Assembly (NCBI GenBank): GCA_018648945.1 | Contig: JABGQJ010000001.1 | Span: 1 to 56,008, forward strand | From: Victivallales bacterium | GTDB taxonomy: Bacteria; Verrucomicrobiota; Lentisphaeria; Oligosphaerales; Lenti-02 | Length of the DNA stretch: 56,008 nucleotides | Reading direction: 5' to 3' | Shown: positions 1-7,223 of the stretch, piece by piece | How positions within the stretch are numbered: position 1 is the stretch's first letter | Layout: each line of letters starts with the position of its first letter | Made by a program: the position numbers and the translations under genes | The notes under the pieces: generated by a model | The model's input: the letters and a program-made list of their open reading frames with translations, nothing else | What the model was told of the DNA's origin: nothing | Databases searched by the model: none

Positions 1-315
1 TGGAAGGATATCAAGGTCCTGGCCATGGCGCTGGAGGCCCTCGGCGATGCGCGCGCAACCGAGGTGATTGCCAGCTACCTGAAGAAGCCCGGCGCAGCGG
101 GCAATGCCATCCAGGACGCGCTGACCAGTACGCGCCTGCGTGGCAAGAACGGCATCTCGGAACTTGTCCTTGCCCGCGTCCTCTACAACCTGGGCGACCA
201 CGAGGGCCTTGGCGAGAAGAGCCTCAAGGCCTTCTCGGAGGATGTCCGCGGACACTACCGCCGCCATGCCCTCGCCGTCCTCGCCCAAGGCCCCGGCATC
301 GCCCTCCGGAAGTAG
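1..315 (+). CDS. C-terminal part of a HEAT-repeat-like protein (5' truncated)
   Basis: The reading frame is open from base 1 and ends with TAG at 313-315, so the start lies outside the window. The visible 104 residues are helical and rich in Ala and Leu. A segment near the left edge (ALEALGDARATEVIASYL) has the look of PBS-lyase/HEAT repeats, in which paired helices stack into a protein-binding solenoid. An internal ATG at 25 could be mistaken for the start, but coding continues upstream of it without a stop. It converges with the nuclease-family gene that ends at 624. Function cannot be assigned from this fragment; the HEAT call is an inference from pattern. Confidence 0.6.
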   Translation, partial: WKDIKVLAMALEALGDARATEVIASYLKKPGAAGNAIQDALTSTRLRGKNGISELVLARVLYNLGDHEGLGEKSLKAFSEDVRGHYRRHALAVLAQGPGIALRK

Positions 316-354
316 GTGACCCACGGCCATCCCAATGCCAGGCCCTTTGAGGCC

Positions 355-580
355 GCGCAGTTTGGGGCGTCTCTCTGATGCCACGTCTGGGGTTCTCTGC
401 GCACCGGGGCCCGGCGCGCCTACCTGGTTCTCGTGTATGCCAGACGGGTAGGTCCGCCGGGCCCCGGTGGACGGGTTTTCGGGCGATGTCGCGCGGTTTG
501 GGGCGGTGTGTGGTTGCCACGTCTGGGATTTCTTTGCGCACCGAGGCCCGGCGCGCCTACCCAGTTTCCGCATATGCCAG
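355..580. repeat. Two imperfect ~90-bp direct repeats between convergent genes
   Basis: Copy 1 is 355-443 and copy 2 is 491-580, separated by 47 bases. Both begin GCGC(A/G)GTTTGGGGCG, share TGCCACGTCTGGG, GGCCCGGCGCGCCTACC and end TATGCCAG, with one single-base length difference and scattered substitutions. The block has no convincing gene; the reading frames crossing it are low-complexity products of high GC. It lies between two converging genes. It may be a dispersed intergenic element or a duplicated terminator. Nothing else in the 316-623 gap was recognised. Confidence 0.6.
403..468. terminator. Long GC-rich hairpin (possible bidirectional terminator or palindromic repeat)
   Basis: Bases 403-424 pair with 447-468 over 22 positions: 20 Watson-Crick pairs, one G-U pair (418/453) and one mismatch (417/454), with a 22-base loop. 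It sits between the ends of two converging genes, where a bidirectional terminator would be useful. There is no clean T-tract on either side, only GGGTTTTCGGG at 474-484, so factor-independent termination is uncertain. The left arm is repeated in the second direct-repeat copy but the right arm is not. Confidence 0.5.
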
Positions 581-623
581 GTCGCGATTGACGTGGGGTG
601 GGGAGAGAGGGGGTGTCGGCGGC

Positions 624-1547
624 CTATCTGCGTCCGATGACGGCCTTGAGTATCCTGTGGTCGGACAGGACATCATCGAGTACGCTCTGCTCCACGATTC
701 GGAACTCTGAGCTAGCCAAGATCCAGTCAATCCGCGACTTCAAAGCGGGGAATGTCACAATGGATTGATCGTCGGCCTTCCATGTCTGCAGGCCAGTTCT
801 GGAGATGAACTGTGGCAGCAGGGATTTCGACATATCCGTGTTGAAATCACCCATGATTATGATGGGCCGATCAGTCTTGGTGACGAGATTTTCCAGAACC
901 GAAAGCTGCTTGGACCTCACCTTGGCACTGGCGAAATCTAGATGGAGGGAGACGACATCGAACCTGAAGCTCTGGTCTCCAGGCCATTCACATGTGGCCA
1001 CGACAAATCCCTTGCTGAATGTAGGGATATTCCTGGGGAACGTTATCTGATGAGCGTCTGATACCTCCAGTTGGCTCACGATAGCCGCCCCGTAGTGCAG
1101 ACCCCATCCGCTCACATTGGTGCCTTGTATTGCCGATGTCATGCTTCCCAAGGCTGCAACTCTATTGACATGTGAAAAGCCCCCACTCCACCAAGATGGC
1201 GCGTCAGCTTCCTGTAGTGCAACAAGTTGTGCTCCCTCTCTAGCAATCAGTTCGCCGATCGCGTCGATATTCCCTCTAATTGCTTTCCCTGATTGGAGGA
1301 TCTGATTTCTCCCATCCCTCCTCCCGTGAGCCATATTGATGGTCAGCAATGTAATCAGGTCTTGGCCAGCACTGACTGCATCGATATCCAATGTCGCAAC
1401 TTCTACCTTGTGACTACCACCATGCGTAGTACACACAATCGCCAGGTCACAGAGCACCAGAAAGAGAAGAACTGAGAGCGGCAGGACCACCCGCTTCCTC
1501 CTGTAGATCGGCTTCTTGGTGTTCTTGACTATGTCTTCTGTTGGCAT
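624..1547 (-). CDS. Membrane-anchored endonuclease/exonuclease/phosphatase family protein
   Basis: 307 residues from the ATG at 1547. A short basic N-terminus is followed by a hydrophobic helix at about 20-39, so the catalytic part is probably outside the cytoplasm. The fold of the DNase I/sphingomyelinase/inositol phosphatase superfamily is shown by N71 (TINMAH), E113 (VALQEAD), D234 and N236 (GDFNTD) and the terminal SDH at 295-297, which supply the metal site and the catalytic His. The substrate (nucleic acid, phospholipid or phosphosugar) cannot be told from these motifs. The frame stays open upstream into the sulfatase gene, but that stretch is antisense-like sequence without motifs, so the internal start was chosen. 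The gene is clearly AT-richer than its neighbours (27 and 29 G/C in the 60-base blocks at 841 and 1261), which suggests recent transfer. Confidence 0.82.
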   Translation of the reverse strand: MPTEDIVKNTKKPIYRRKRVVLPLSVLLFLVLCDLAIVCTTHGGSHKVEVATLDIDAVSAGQDLITLLTINMAHGRRDGRNQILQSGKAIRGNIDAIGELIAREGAQLVALQEADAPSWWSGGFSHVNRVAALGSMTSAIQGTNVSGWGLHYGAAIVSQLEVSDAHQITFPRNIPTFSKGFVVATCEWPGDQSFRFDVVSLHLDFASAKVRSKQLSVLENLVTKTDRPIIIMGDFNTDMSKSLLPQFISRTGLQTWKADDQSIVTFPALKSRIDWILASSEFRIVEQSVLDDVLSDHRILKAVIGRR

Positions 1548-1578
1548 GGACTCTCCGAATTGACCTGGGCAGGCGTGG

Positions 1579-3000
1579 CTAGGACAGGGCTGCGGCGCGG
1601 AGGATGCGGCGGTCCTGGGAAATCCAGTGGTCGCGGTACCAGAGGGATTCGGGGAAGTGATCGTTGAGGGCGGCCATCTTGTCTCGCAGTTGTCGCCGGC
1701 AGCGGGCGAGCATGGCTTGGTGTTCGGGATTCTCCGCGAGGTCGCGGGACTGGTGGGGGTCGGCCTGGTTGTCGAAGAGCAGTTCCTTGCCGTCCGCGCG
1801 GTAGATGGCGTAGGTGTGGCGTTTGTCACGCAGGGCGCGCCATTCGTGACCATTCTCCCAGGCGGCGCAGGCACCGGTGTTCTGGAGGAAGGCGAAGGCT
1901 GGCTCGGGACCTTGTTCCCCTCGGACAAGGTGGGCCAGATCCATGCCTTCCACTTCGGAAGGACTCTTGATTCCGGCCAGCCCCAGGAGGGTGGGCATGA
2001 CATCCACGCAGTTCAGACAGGCATCGCACTCGCCGCCGTGGGCGGTGACGCCGGGCCATTTGACCAGGAACGGGACGCGCGCGGCTTCATCGTAGAAGAT
2101 GTTCTTCTTCATCCGGCCGTGGGCACCAAACATCTCCCCGTGATCGGAAGAGAAGACGAAGATGGTGTTCTCGGCGAGGTCGAGTGCCGCCATGGCGGCT
2201 TGCAGTCGCCCGATGTTCCAGTCCAGATTGGCGGTCATGGCGTAGTAGGCGCGCTTCCAGTTCTGGATCTGCTCGGGGCTCTTCTTGATGTCGGACCAGG
2301 CATCGCCGTAGGGATCGTCGTTACCTTGGCGATAGGTGGGGGAGGGCGGGAATTCCACATCAGCGAAGCGACCGTAGTATTCGGGGGGAACGTTCTCCGG
2401 GGTCCAGGGATCGTGCGGGGTGCCGTAGGAAAGAACCAGGGAGAAGGGCGTGTCCCCCTGGCTCTTCTGGCGCAGGAATTCGATGGCCAGGTCTGTTTGC
2501 GCGTCGGGCTCGAAGACGCCTTCGCCGTAGTAGATGCGCTCGGGGGAGTTGGTGTGGTAGTAGGTGCCGTAGTAGTCGTGGTGGAAGTTGTAGGCGGCCC
2601 AGTGGCCGTCAAAGCCGAGACGATGGGGGCCGGGCGGGGTGTAGGAGTTCGCTGGATCGTGGTGGTGTCCGAGCTGGTTGGCCCAGAGGTGCCATTTGCC
2701 GATGTAGCCGGTCTGGTAGCCGGCGTCGGTGAGACAGTGCCCGAGGCAGCGGTGGTTGGGGTTCATGCGCAGTTCGTTGATGACCATGCCGGTGGAGGTG
2801 ACGTACTTGCCGGTGAAGAGCGAAGCGCGGGTGGCGGCGCAGACGGGCATGGAGACGACGGCATTGGTGAAGCTGACGCTCTGCTGGGCGAGGGCGTCGA
2901 GATGGGGTGTCCGGGCGAAGGCATCGCCCGCATAGCCGCAGGACTGGTAGCGCAGCTGGTCGGCGAGGACGAGGACAATGTTGGGACGTGTCTGCTTCAT
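1579..3000 (-). CDS. Sulfatase, type I (formylglycine-dependent), no obvious signal peptide
   Basis: 473 residues. It hydrolyses sulfate esters, most likely on a carbohydrate. The N-terminal RPNIVLVLADQLR carries the metal-binding Asp. The C-x-A-x-R signature VCAATR puts the Cys to be converted to formylglycine at residue 54. GKWHLW supplies the Lys/His pair and SSDHGEMFGAHG the second metal-site Asp/His. The length is normal for the family. It starts at once with MKQTRPNIV, without an export signal in view, unlike the upstream sulfatase. Its ATG (3000-2998) lies one base after the stop of that gene (3002-3004), so the two are almost certainly translated from one message. The substrate is unknown. 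Confidence 0.93.
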   Translation of the reverse strand: MKQTRPNIVLVLADQLRYQSCGYAGDAFARTPHLDALAQQSVSFTNAVVSMPVCAATRASLFTGKYVTSTGMVINELRMNPNHRCLGHCLTDAGYQTGYIGKWHLWANQLGHHHDPANSYTPPGPHRLGFDGHWAAYNFHHDYYGTYYHTNSPERIYYGEGVFEPDAQTDLAIEFLRQKSQGDTPFSLVLSYGTPHDPWTPENVPPEYYGRFADVEFPPSPTYRQGNDDPYGDAWSDIKKSPEQIQNWKRAYYAMTANLDWNIGRLQAAMAALDLAENTIFVFSSDHGEMFGAHGRMKKNIFYDEAARVPFLVKWPGVTAHGGECDACLNCVDVMPTLLGLAGIKSPSEVEGMDLAHLVRGEQGPEPAFAFLQNTGACAAWENGHEWRALRDKRHTYAIYRADGKELLFDNQADPHQSRDLAENPEHQAMLARCRRQLRDKMAALNDHFPESLWYRDHWISQDRRILRAAALS

Positions 3001-3001
3001 C

Positions 3002-4549
3002 TTATATCAGATGGGGCTTGAGTTTGCCTTCGAGGGCAGGGTCGCCGATGCGTTCCATATGTGCCTTGAGAAGGGAGCGCAGGCGGGCGAGAGTGCCTGC
3101 GTGTTCCGGGATGGCATAGAGATTCCTCATCTCGCCGGGATCGTCTGCCAAGTGGAAGAGCTGATGGTTGGCGTTGGCCGCGAGGATGAGCTTCCATGCC
3201 TGGGTCCGCACCATGCGCCGGCAATTGGGTCCCACGGGGTTGCCCCGTTCCACGAAGCCGGGCGTCCCATCGTCGGGTGCTCCCTCCAGGAAGGGGCGGA
3301 GGCTGCGACCATGGCATTGCGCCAGCGGCTTCGCGCCTAGCAGATCGAGGATGGTGGGGGCCAGGTCGGTGGAGTCTGCCTGCACATCGGTCTTGGCGCT
3401 GGGTTTGGTCACGCCGGGGAGGCGCATGATGAGGGGCACCCGGATGATCTCCTCGTAGCAGGTGTCCACGGTCTTGTCCATGAGCCCGTGCCCGCCGTTC
3501 ATGTCGCCGTGGTCGCTGGTGAAGACGACCAGGGTCCGTTCGGCGATGCCTAGGGTGTCCAGTTCGTCGAGGATGCGTCCCATGTAGGCGTCGACCATGG
3601 TGACTTGCGCGTAGTAGCAGCGGAGATACTCGGCCATGCCCTCGGCACCAAACAGCTTGGCCAGGCGGTAGGCCTGCGTCCCGGAGTAGATTTCCGGCAT
3701 GTCGACCGCGTTGGGCGGGAGCTTGAAGTCGGCGGGATCGTACTGATCGTAGTAGGGCGACGGGGCGACCCAATAGGCATGGGGGGGGCTGACCGAGTAG
3801 GTGATGGCGAAGGGGCGCTTGGCCTGGTGATGCGCGCGCACGAGATCGATGCATTGGTCGGCCAAGGCGTACTCGTATTGGTGCTTGGCAGCGAAGCGGT
3901 GGCGGCCAATCAGGCTGAGATCCTGCTTGGTGCGCTTGGGATCGTCCTTCCAGATCTCGTGGCAGCGTGCGGTATTTGGCGTCATGTAGGTGAAACCGGC
4001 GAGAGTCTCCCCGTCGCGTTTGGGGGAGAAGGCCGCTTCCCCGGCGTCCTTGCGGCGCGTGTGGAGGAGCGTCTTGGCATTCTTGCCGTCGCCCTTGGGG
4101 TCCGCGAAGCACGAGAGTTCGCCGAGATTGCCGAGATGCCACTTGCCGAGGTGGTGACAGGCGTAGCCGCGTTCCTTGAGAGTGTGCATGTAGGTTTGCA
4201 GAGGCTCGCGCAGGCGGATGGGGTCCGGCTTGTCCTTCACCTTGCCCTTCACATTCCGCGAGATGCCCAGCGTGCTGGGGTAGCGTCCAGTGATGATCGC
4301 AGTGCGCGTCGGGGAGCAGTAGGGCACCGTGGAATGGGCCTGCGTGAAGAGCACGCCTTGGGCAGCCAGACGATCGAGGTTCGGGGTCTTGGCCAAGGGG
4401 TTTCCCATACAGCCCAAGACATCGAATTTCTGCTGGTCCGTGATCAAGAAAAGCACGTTGACCGGGGGCGCGTCGGCTGCTCTGACCGTGGTCGCGAGGG
4501 CGGTGGCGCTGGCCGTGGCGAGGAACTCGCGGCGGTTCAGGCTTGGCAT
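3002..4549 (-). CDS. Sulfatase, type I, with Tat-type signal
   Basis: 515 residues. The N-terminus MPSLNRREFLATASATALA is a twin-arginine signal, so this sulfatase is exported folded, probably after formylglycine is made in the cytoplasm. The catalytic Cys is residue 78 in YCSPTR; LITDQQ near 36-40 replaces the common DDQ form, GKWHLGN gives the Lys/His, and TSDHGDMNGGHG the second metal site. GGAG seven bases before the ATG supports the start at 4549. It is the first gene of a two-sulfatase operon and diverges from the pseudokinase operon at 4697. Two sulfatases side by side, one exported and one apparently cytoplasmic, may act in sequence on one substrate; that is inference. Confidence 0.93.
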   Translation of the reverse strand: MPSLNRREFLATASATALATTVRAADAPPVNVLFLITDQQKFDVLGCMGNPLAKTPNLDRLAAQGVLFTQAHSTVPYCSPTRTAIITGRYPSTLGISRNVKGKVKDKPDPIRLREPLQTYMHTLKERGYACHHLGKWHLGNLGELSCFADPKGDGKNAKTLLHTRRKDAGEAAFSPKRDGETLAGFTYMTPNTARCHEIWKDDPKRTKQDLSLIGRHRFAAKHQYEYALADQCIDLVRAHHQAKRPFAITYSVSPPHAYWVAPSPYYDQYDPADFKLPPNAVDMPEIYSGTQAYRLAKLFGAEGMAEYLRCYYAQVTMVDAYMGRILDELDTLGIAERTLVVFTSDHGDMNGGHGLMDKTVDTCYEEIIRVPLIMRLPGVTKPSAKTDVQADSTDLAPTILDLLGAKPLAQCHGRSLRPFLEGAPDDGTPGFVERGNPVGPNCRRMVRTQAWKLILAANANHQLFHLADDPGEMRNLYAIPEHAGTLARLRSLLKAHMERIGDPALEGKLKPHLI

Positions 4550-4582
4550 GTTAACACTCCGAATGGGGACTCCTGGTTGGGT

Positions 4583-4610
4583 AAGATGGAAGCGTCTTGG
4601 CCGAAGTCAA
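4583..4610 (-). promoter_or_regulatory. Possible sigma70-type promoter for the two sulfatase genes
   Basis: Read on the minus strand, TTGACT (4610-4605) is five of six to the -35 consensus. CATCTT (4588-4583) lies 16 bases downstream as a weak -10 with three of six matches. The sulfatase ATG at 4549 is about 30 bases further on. The -35 is good but the -10 is poor, so this is tentative. Confidence 0.3.
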
Positions 4611-4696
4611 CGCCGAAGCTGCTTGAGGTTTGGGCAGGAGGACGCAGATTACTCCGCACGACTTCCTTTCCTCACTTCAGCATGGCGGAGACGATC

Positions 4697-7216
4697 ATGG
4701 CGGGTGGCTCCCAGGGTTTCTCCCTTTCGCAGGGCGCATTCATCGGCAGCTATCGGGTGATCGAGCCCATCGGGCGCAATGCCCTGGGTGAGAAGTACCT
4801 GGTGCGTAGCAGCAAGACCCGCCGGAACTGCATGCTCACGATCGTGGATTCGGCGTTGTCCGGGCGCGAAGGGTTGCTTGGGGATCTGGAGGCATTGGCC
4901 GGGATGGAGAATCCCGCCATTGCCCGGATCGACATGCCGGAACAGGACCGGGGGCTGACTCTCGTCCCTGCGGAGTTCGTCGAAGGGATTGGCGGGGGCC
5001 AGGTGACGCTGGCCGACGAGCTTGACAAGAAAGGCGGGGCGCTGTCCGAAGACACGGCGGATCCCTTGCTTCGCTCGCTCATCTCCGCGCTGGGCTATGC
5101 CCACGCGTATCAGGGCGCGGGTATCTGTCACGGCTCCCTGACACCACAGGCCATCGCGATGACCAAACAGGGGCATCCACGGATTCTGGACTTCGGGTTC
5201 TCGGCTCTGGCTGGTGAAGCCACCGTGGCGGGGGATCTCCAGGCATTGGGGCGGGTGATGGCCGCTGTCACTGGTGGCAAGGGCCGCTGGCAGGCACGGG
5301 TCGCTGGCTGCGCGGGTGCGGGTACGCCTGCGGGCTATGCCGAAGCACGGGATGTTCTGGCGGCCATGGACCAAGCCGAACAGAAACGGGGTCGCATGGG
5401 GATGGGGGCGCTGCTGGCGATCCTGGTGGTGGTGGCGGCGGCAGTTGGCATTGGTTTTGCGGTCGTTGTGAAGAGCCGTGGTCCCAAGGGCAAGGAACAG
5501 GTGGCGGGGGAGCAGGCAGAGACCTCCCCGAAGAAGGCAGTGGATAGCGCGAAGATCAACCAGAACCTGGCGGCGGCGGAGCAGGCCTGGGCGAAGGCCA
5601 AACCCGATCTGGCGAGGAGCTTTCTGAAGAAGGTGTTGGCCGATGATCCCGCTAACTCACGGGCGTTGAAGCTGGTGGGCGACCTGGACACGGAAGCGGG
5701 AATGGCCAAGGTGGGGGTGGTCAAGGACAAGGCAGACCGTGCCTGGGGCAGGGCTCGCCAACTGGATGCCGTCCCGTCCTTTGCGCCCCAGTTGGCCCAA
5801 CTGGGCACGCAGTACAAGAGTGCGGGCAGCGCATTCTCCGGGATGGATTTCGACACCGCCGAGAAGCGCTACCGGAGCTTTGTCAAGGCCGCCGAGGCCT
5901 TGCTGGCGCTGGATGACACACGCAAGGCGGCGCTCAAGCTGAAGGACGAAGTGGAGGATGCCTACGATAGGGCTCAGGACGAAGAGGCGGCGAAGTACGC
6001 CAAGGCGGACTGGGAATTTGGTTTGAAGCAGCGCGAGGCAGGAAAGATCGCCATGCAGGCCGCCGATTTCCCGGCGGCTAGGCAGGCTCGGCAGGAAGCG
6101 CTCGTGGCGCTGAAGAACGCGGCTCGACGGGCCACAGGGCTGGCTCAGGTGGAGCTGGCGAAGAAGGGCTACGATTTGGAAAACGACTACGCGGACGAGG
6201 ACTTGCTGGCGGCAGTTCCCAAGGCCCAGCGCGACCGGGTGACGCGTCTGGCGGCACGGGCGGGTGATCTGTGCAGGAAGGAGCAGTTCGAGGAATCGGC
6301 GGAGTCCTGGCAGAAGGCCGCCCTCGAGTTGGACTTGGCCCTGAAGGAAGCCGCCAAGAAGGCGGGCGACCAAGCGCCTACCATCGCGGCCGCCAAGGGC
6401 GAGCGCAGCCACGGCGAGTTGGCAATGAACGGGGATCTGGAGAAGGGCAGGGGAGGGCAGCCAGAGGGGTGGAGCACGCTGGATGGGCTCACGGCAAAGT
6501 GGTCGACCAAGGGCAAGCCGGGGCGCTGTCTGGCGTTCGATACCGGCGTCCTGCAAGTCGACAAGGCGCGCTACCTCAAAGAGATTGGCCAAGCCGAGAA
6601 GCTGGGCAAGAATGCGACCTTGACCGAGGGGGTGGTGGATGCCAACGCCGGGGAGAACTTCAAGCGTTCGAAGGGCGGGCAGTACGCGACGGTGGGGGCG
6701 CATGAGGGGGTCTGGGCCTTTGCCACGCCCATCCCCGTGGCGCCTGGCGACGAGTACTTCGTGGTCGAGGTGGATTGCCTTGGCCCAGCGAAGTCCACGC
6801 CGTTGTTCTATCCGCAGGTGTTCGTGCGCGGCTTCCAGAAGTTCGACCCGAAGAGGGATGCCGGGCGCAGTTCATGGTTCCACGTGCCGCACCAGGGCGG
6901 TCCGGCTTTCTCCGAGCAGTTCGGCAGCGACGACCAGCGCCGCCGGGCCCGGCTCGGGGACTACCTGATGGTCTACCGGCACAGCTTGGTCTGCCGGAAC
7001 AAGGGGCCGAACATCTGGGAGCACTACCAGATGGCGTTCGAGATGCCCAAGGAGAAGAGATTCCGTCCCGACGTCCTGCTTCTCAAGGCCTATGCCATGT
7101 GGCCCCTGGGCGTGTACCGCTTCGACAACCTGCGACTGCGCTCGGTGGACAAGGCCGAGTTCGACGAGGTGAAGAAGAACCGTCATTCCATCAAGGGCTT
7201 CATGCCCACCGAGTGA
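4697..7216 (+). CDS. Transmembrane pseudokinase A with helical stalk and C-terminal jelly-roll-like domain
   Basis: 839 residues. Residues about 15-170 resemble a Ser/Thr protein kinase (GSYRVIEPIGRNALGEKYLV as the nucleotide loop), but the beta3 Lys is absent (CMLTIVD) and the catalytic loop HRD is replaced by HGS at 145-147; DFG is kept at 165-167. It is therefore probably a pseudokinase. A single membrane helix follows at about 234-260, then an Ala/Lys-rich helical, TPR-like region to about 570. The last 270 residues look like a beta-sandwich of the carbohydrate- or galactose-binding type, ending in YRFDNLRL. That places the C-terminus outside the cytoplasm. The start was chosen for GGAG seven bases upstream; 4682 is an alternative. 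It is followed after 7 bases by a paralogue. The role (signalling, envelope scaffold) is unknown. Confidence 0.8.
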   Translation: MAGGSQGFSLSQGAFIGSYRVIEPIGRNALGEKYLVRSSKTRRNCMLTIVDSALSGREGLLGDLEALAGMENPAIARIDMPEQDRGLTLVPAEFVEGIGGGQVTLADELDKKGGALSEDTADPLLRSLISALGYAHAYQGAGICHGSLTPQAIAMTKQGHPRILDFGFSALAGEATVAGDLQALGRVMAAVTGGKGRWQARVAGCAGAGTPAGYAEARDVLAAMDQAEQKRGRMGMGALLAILVVVAAAVGIGFAVVVKSRGPKGKEQVAGEQAETSPKKAVDSAKINQNLAAAEQAWAKAKPDLARSFLKKVLADDPANSRALKLVGDLDTEAGMAKVGVVKDKADRAWGRARQLDAVPSFAPQLAQLGTQYKSAGSAFSGMDFDTAEKRYRSFVKAAEALLALDDTRKAALKLKDEVEDAYDRAQDEEAAKYAKADWEFGLKQREAGKIAMQAADFPAARQARQEALVALKNAARRATGLAQVELAKKGYDLENDYADEDLLAAVPKAQRDRVTRLAARAGDLCRKEQFEESAESWQKAALELDLALKEAAKKAGDQAPTIAAAKGERSHGELAMNGDLEKGRGGQPEGWSTLDGLTAKWSTKGKPGRCLAFDTGVLQVDKARYLKEIGQAEKLGKNATLTEGVVDANAGENFKRSKGGQYATVGAHEGVWAFATPIPVAPGDEYFVVEVDCLGPAKSTPLFYPQVFVRGFQKFDPKRDAGRSSWFHVPHQGGPAFSEQFGSDDQRRRARLGDYLMVYRHSLVCRNKGPNIWEHYQMAFEMPKEKRFRPDVLLLKAYAMWPLGVYRFDNLRLRSVDKAEFDEVKKNRHSIKGFMPTE

Positions 7217-7223
7217 GAATTCC

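Noticed and set aside
1627..3021. 464-residue plus-strand frame opposite a sulfatase gene
   Set aside because: It is an antisense shadow of the sulfatase coding strand in high-GC DNA, with no motif, and Val/Gly-rich composition.
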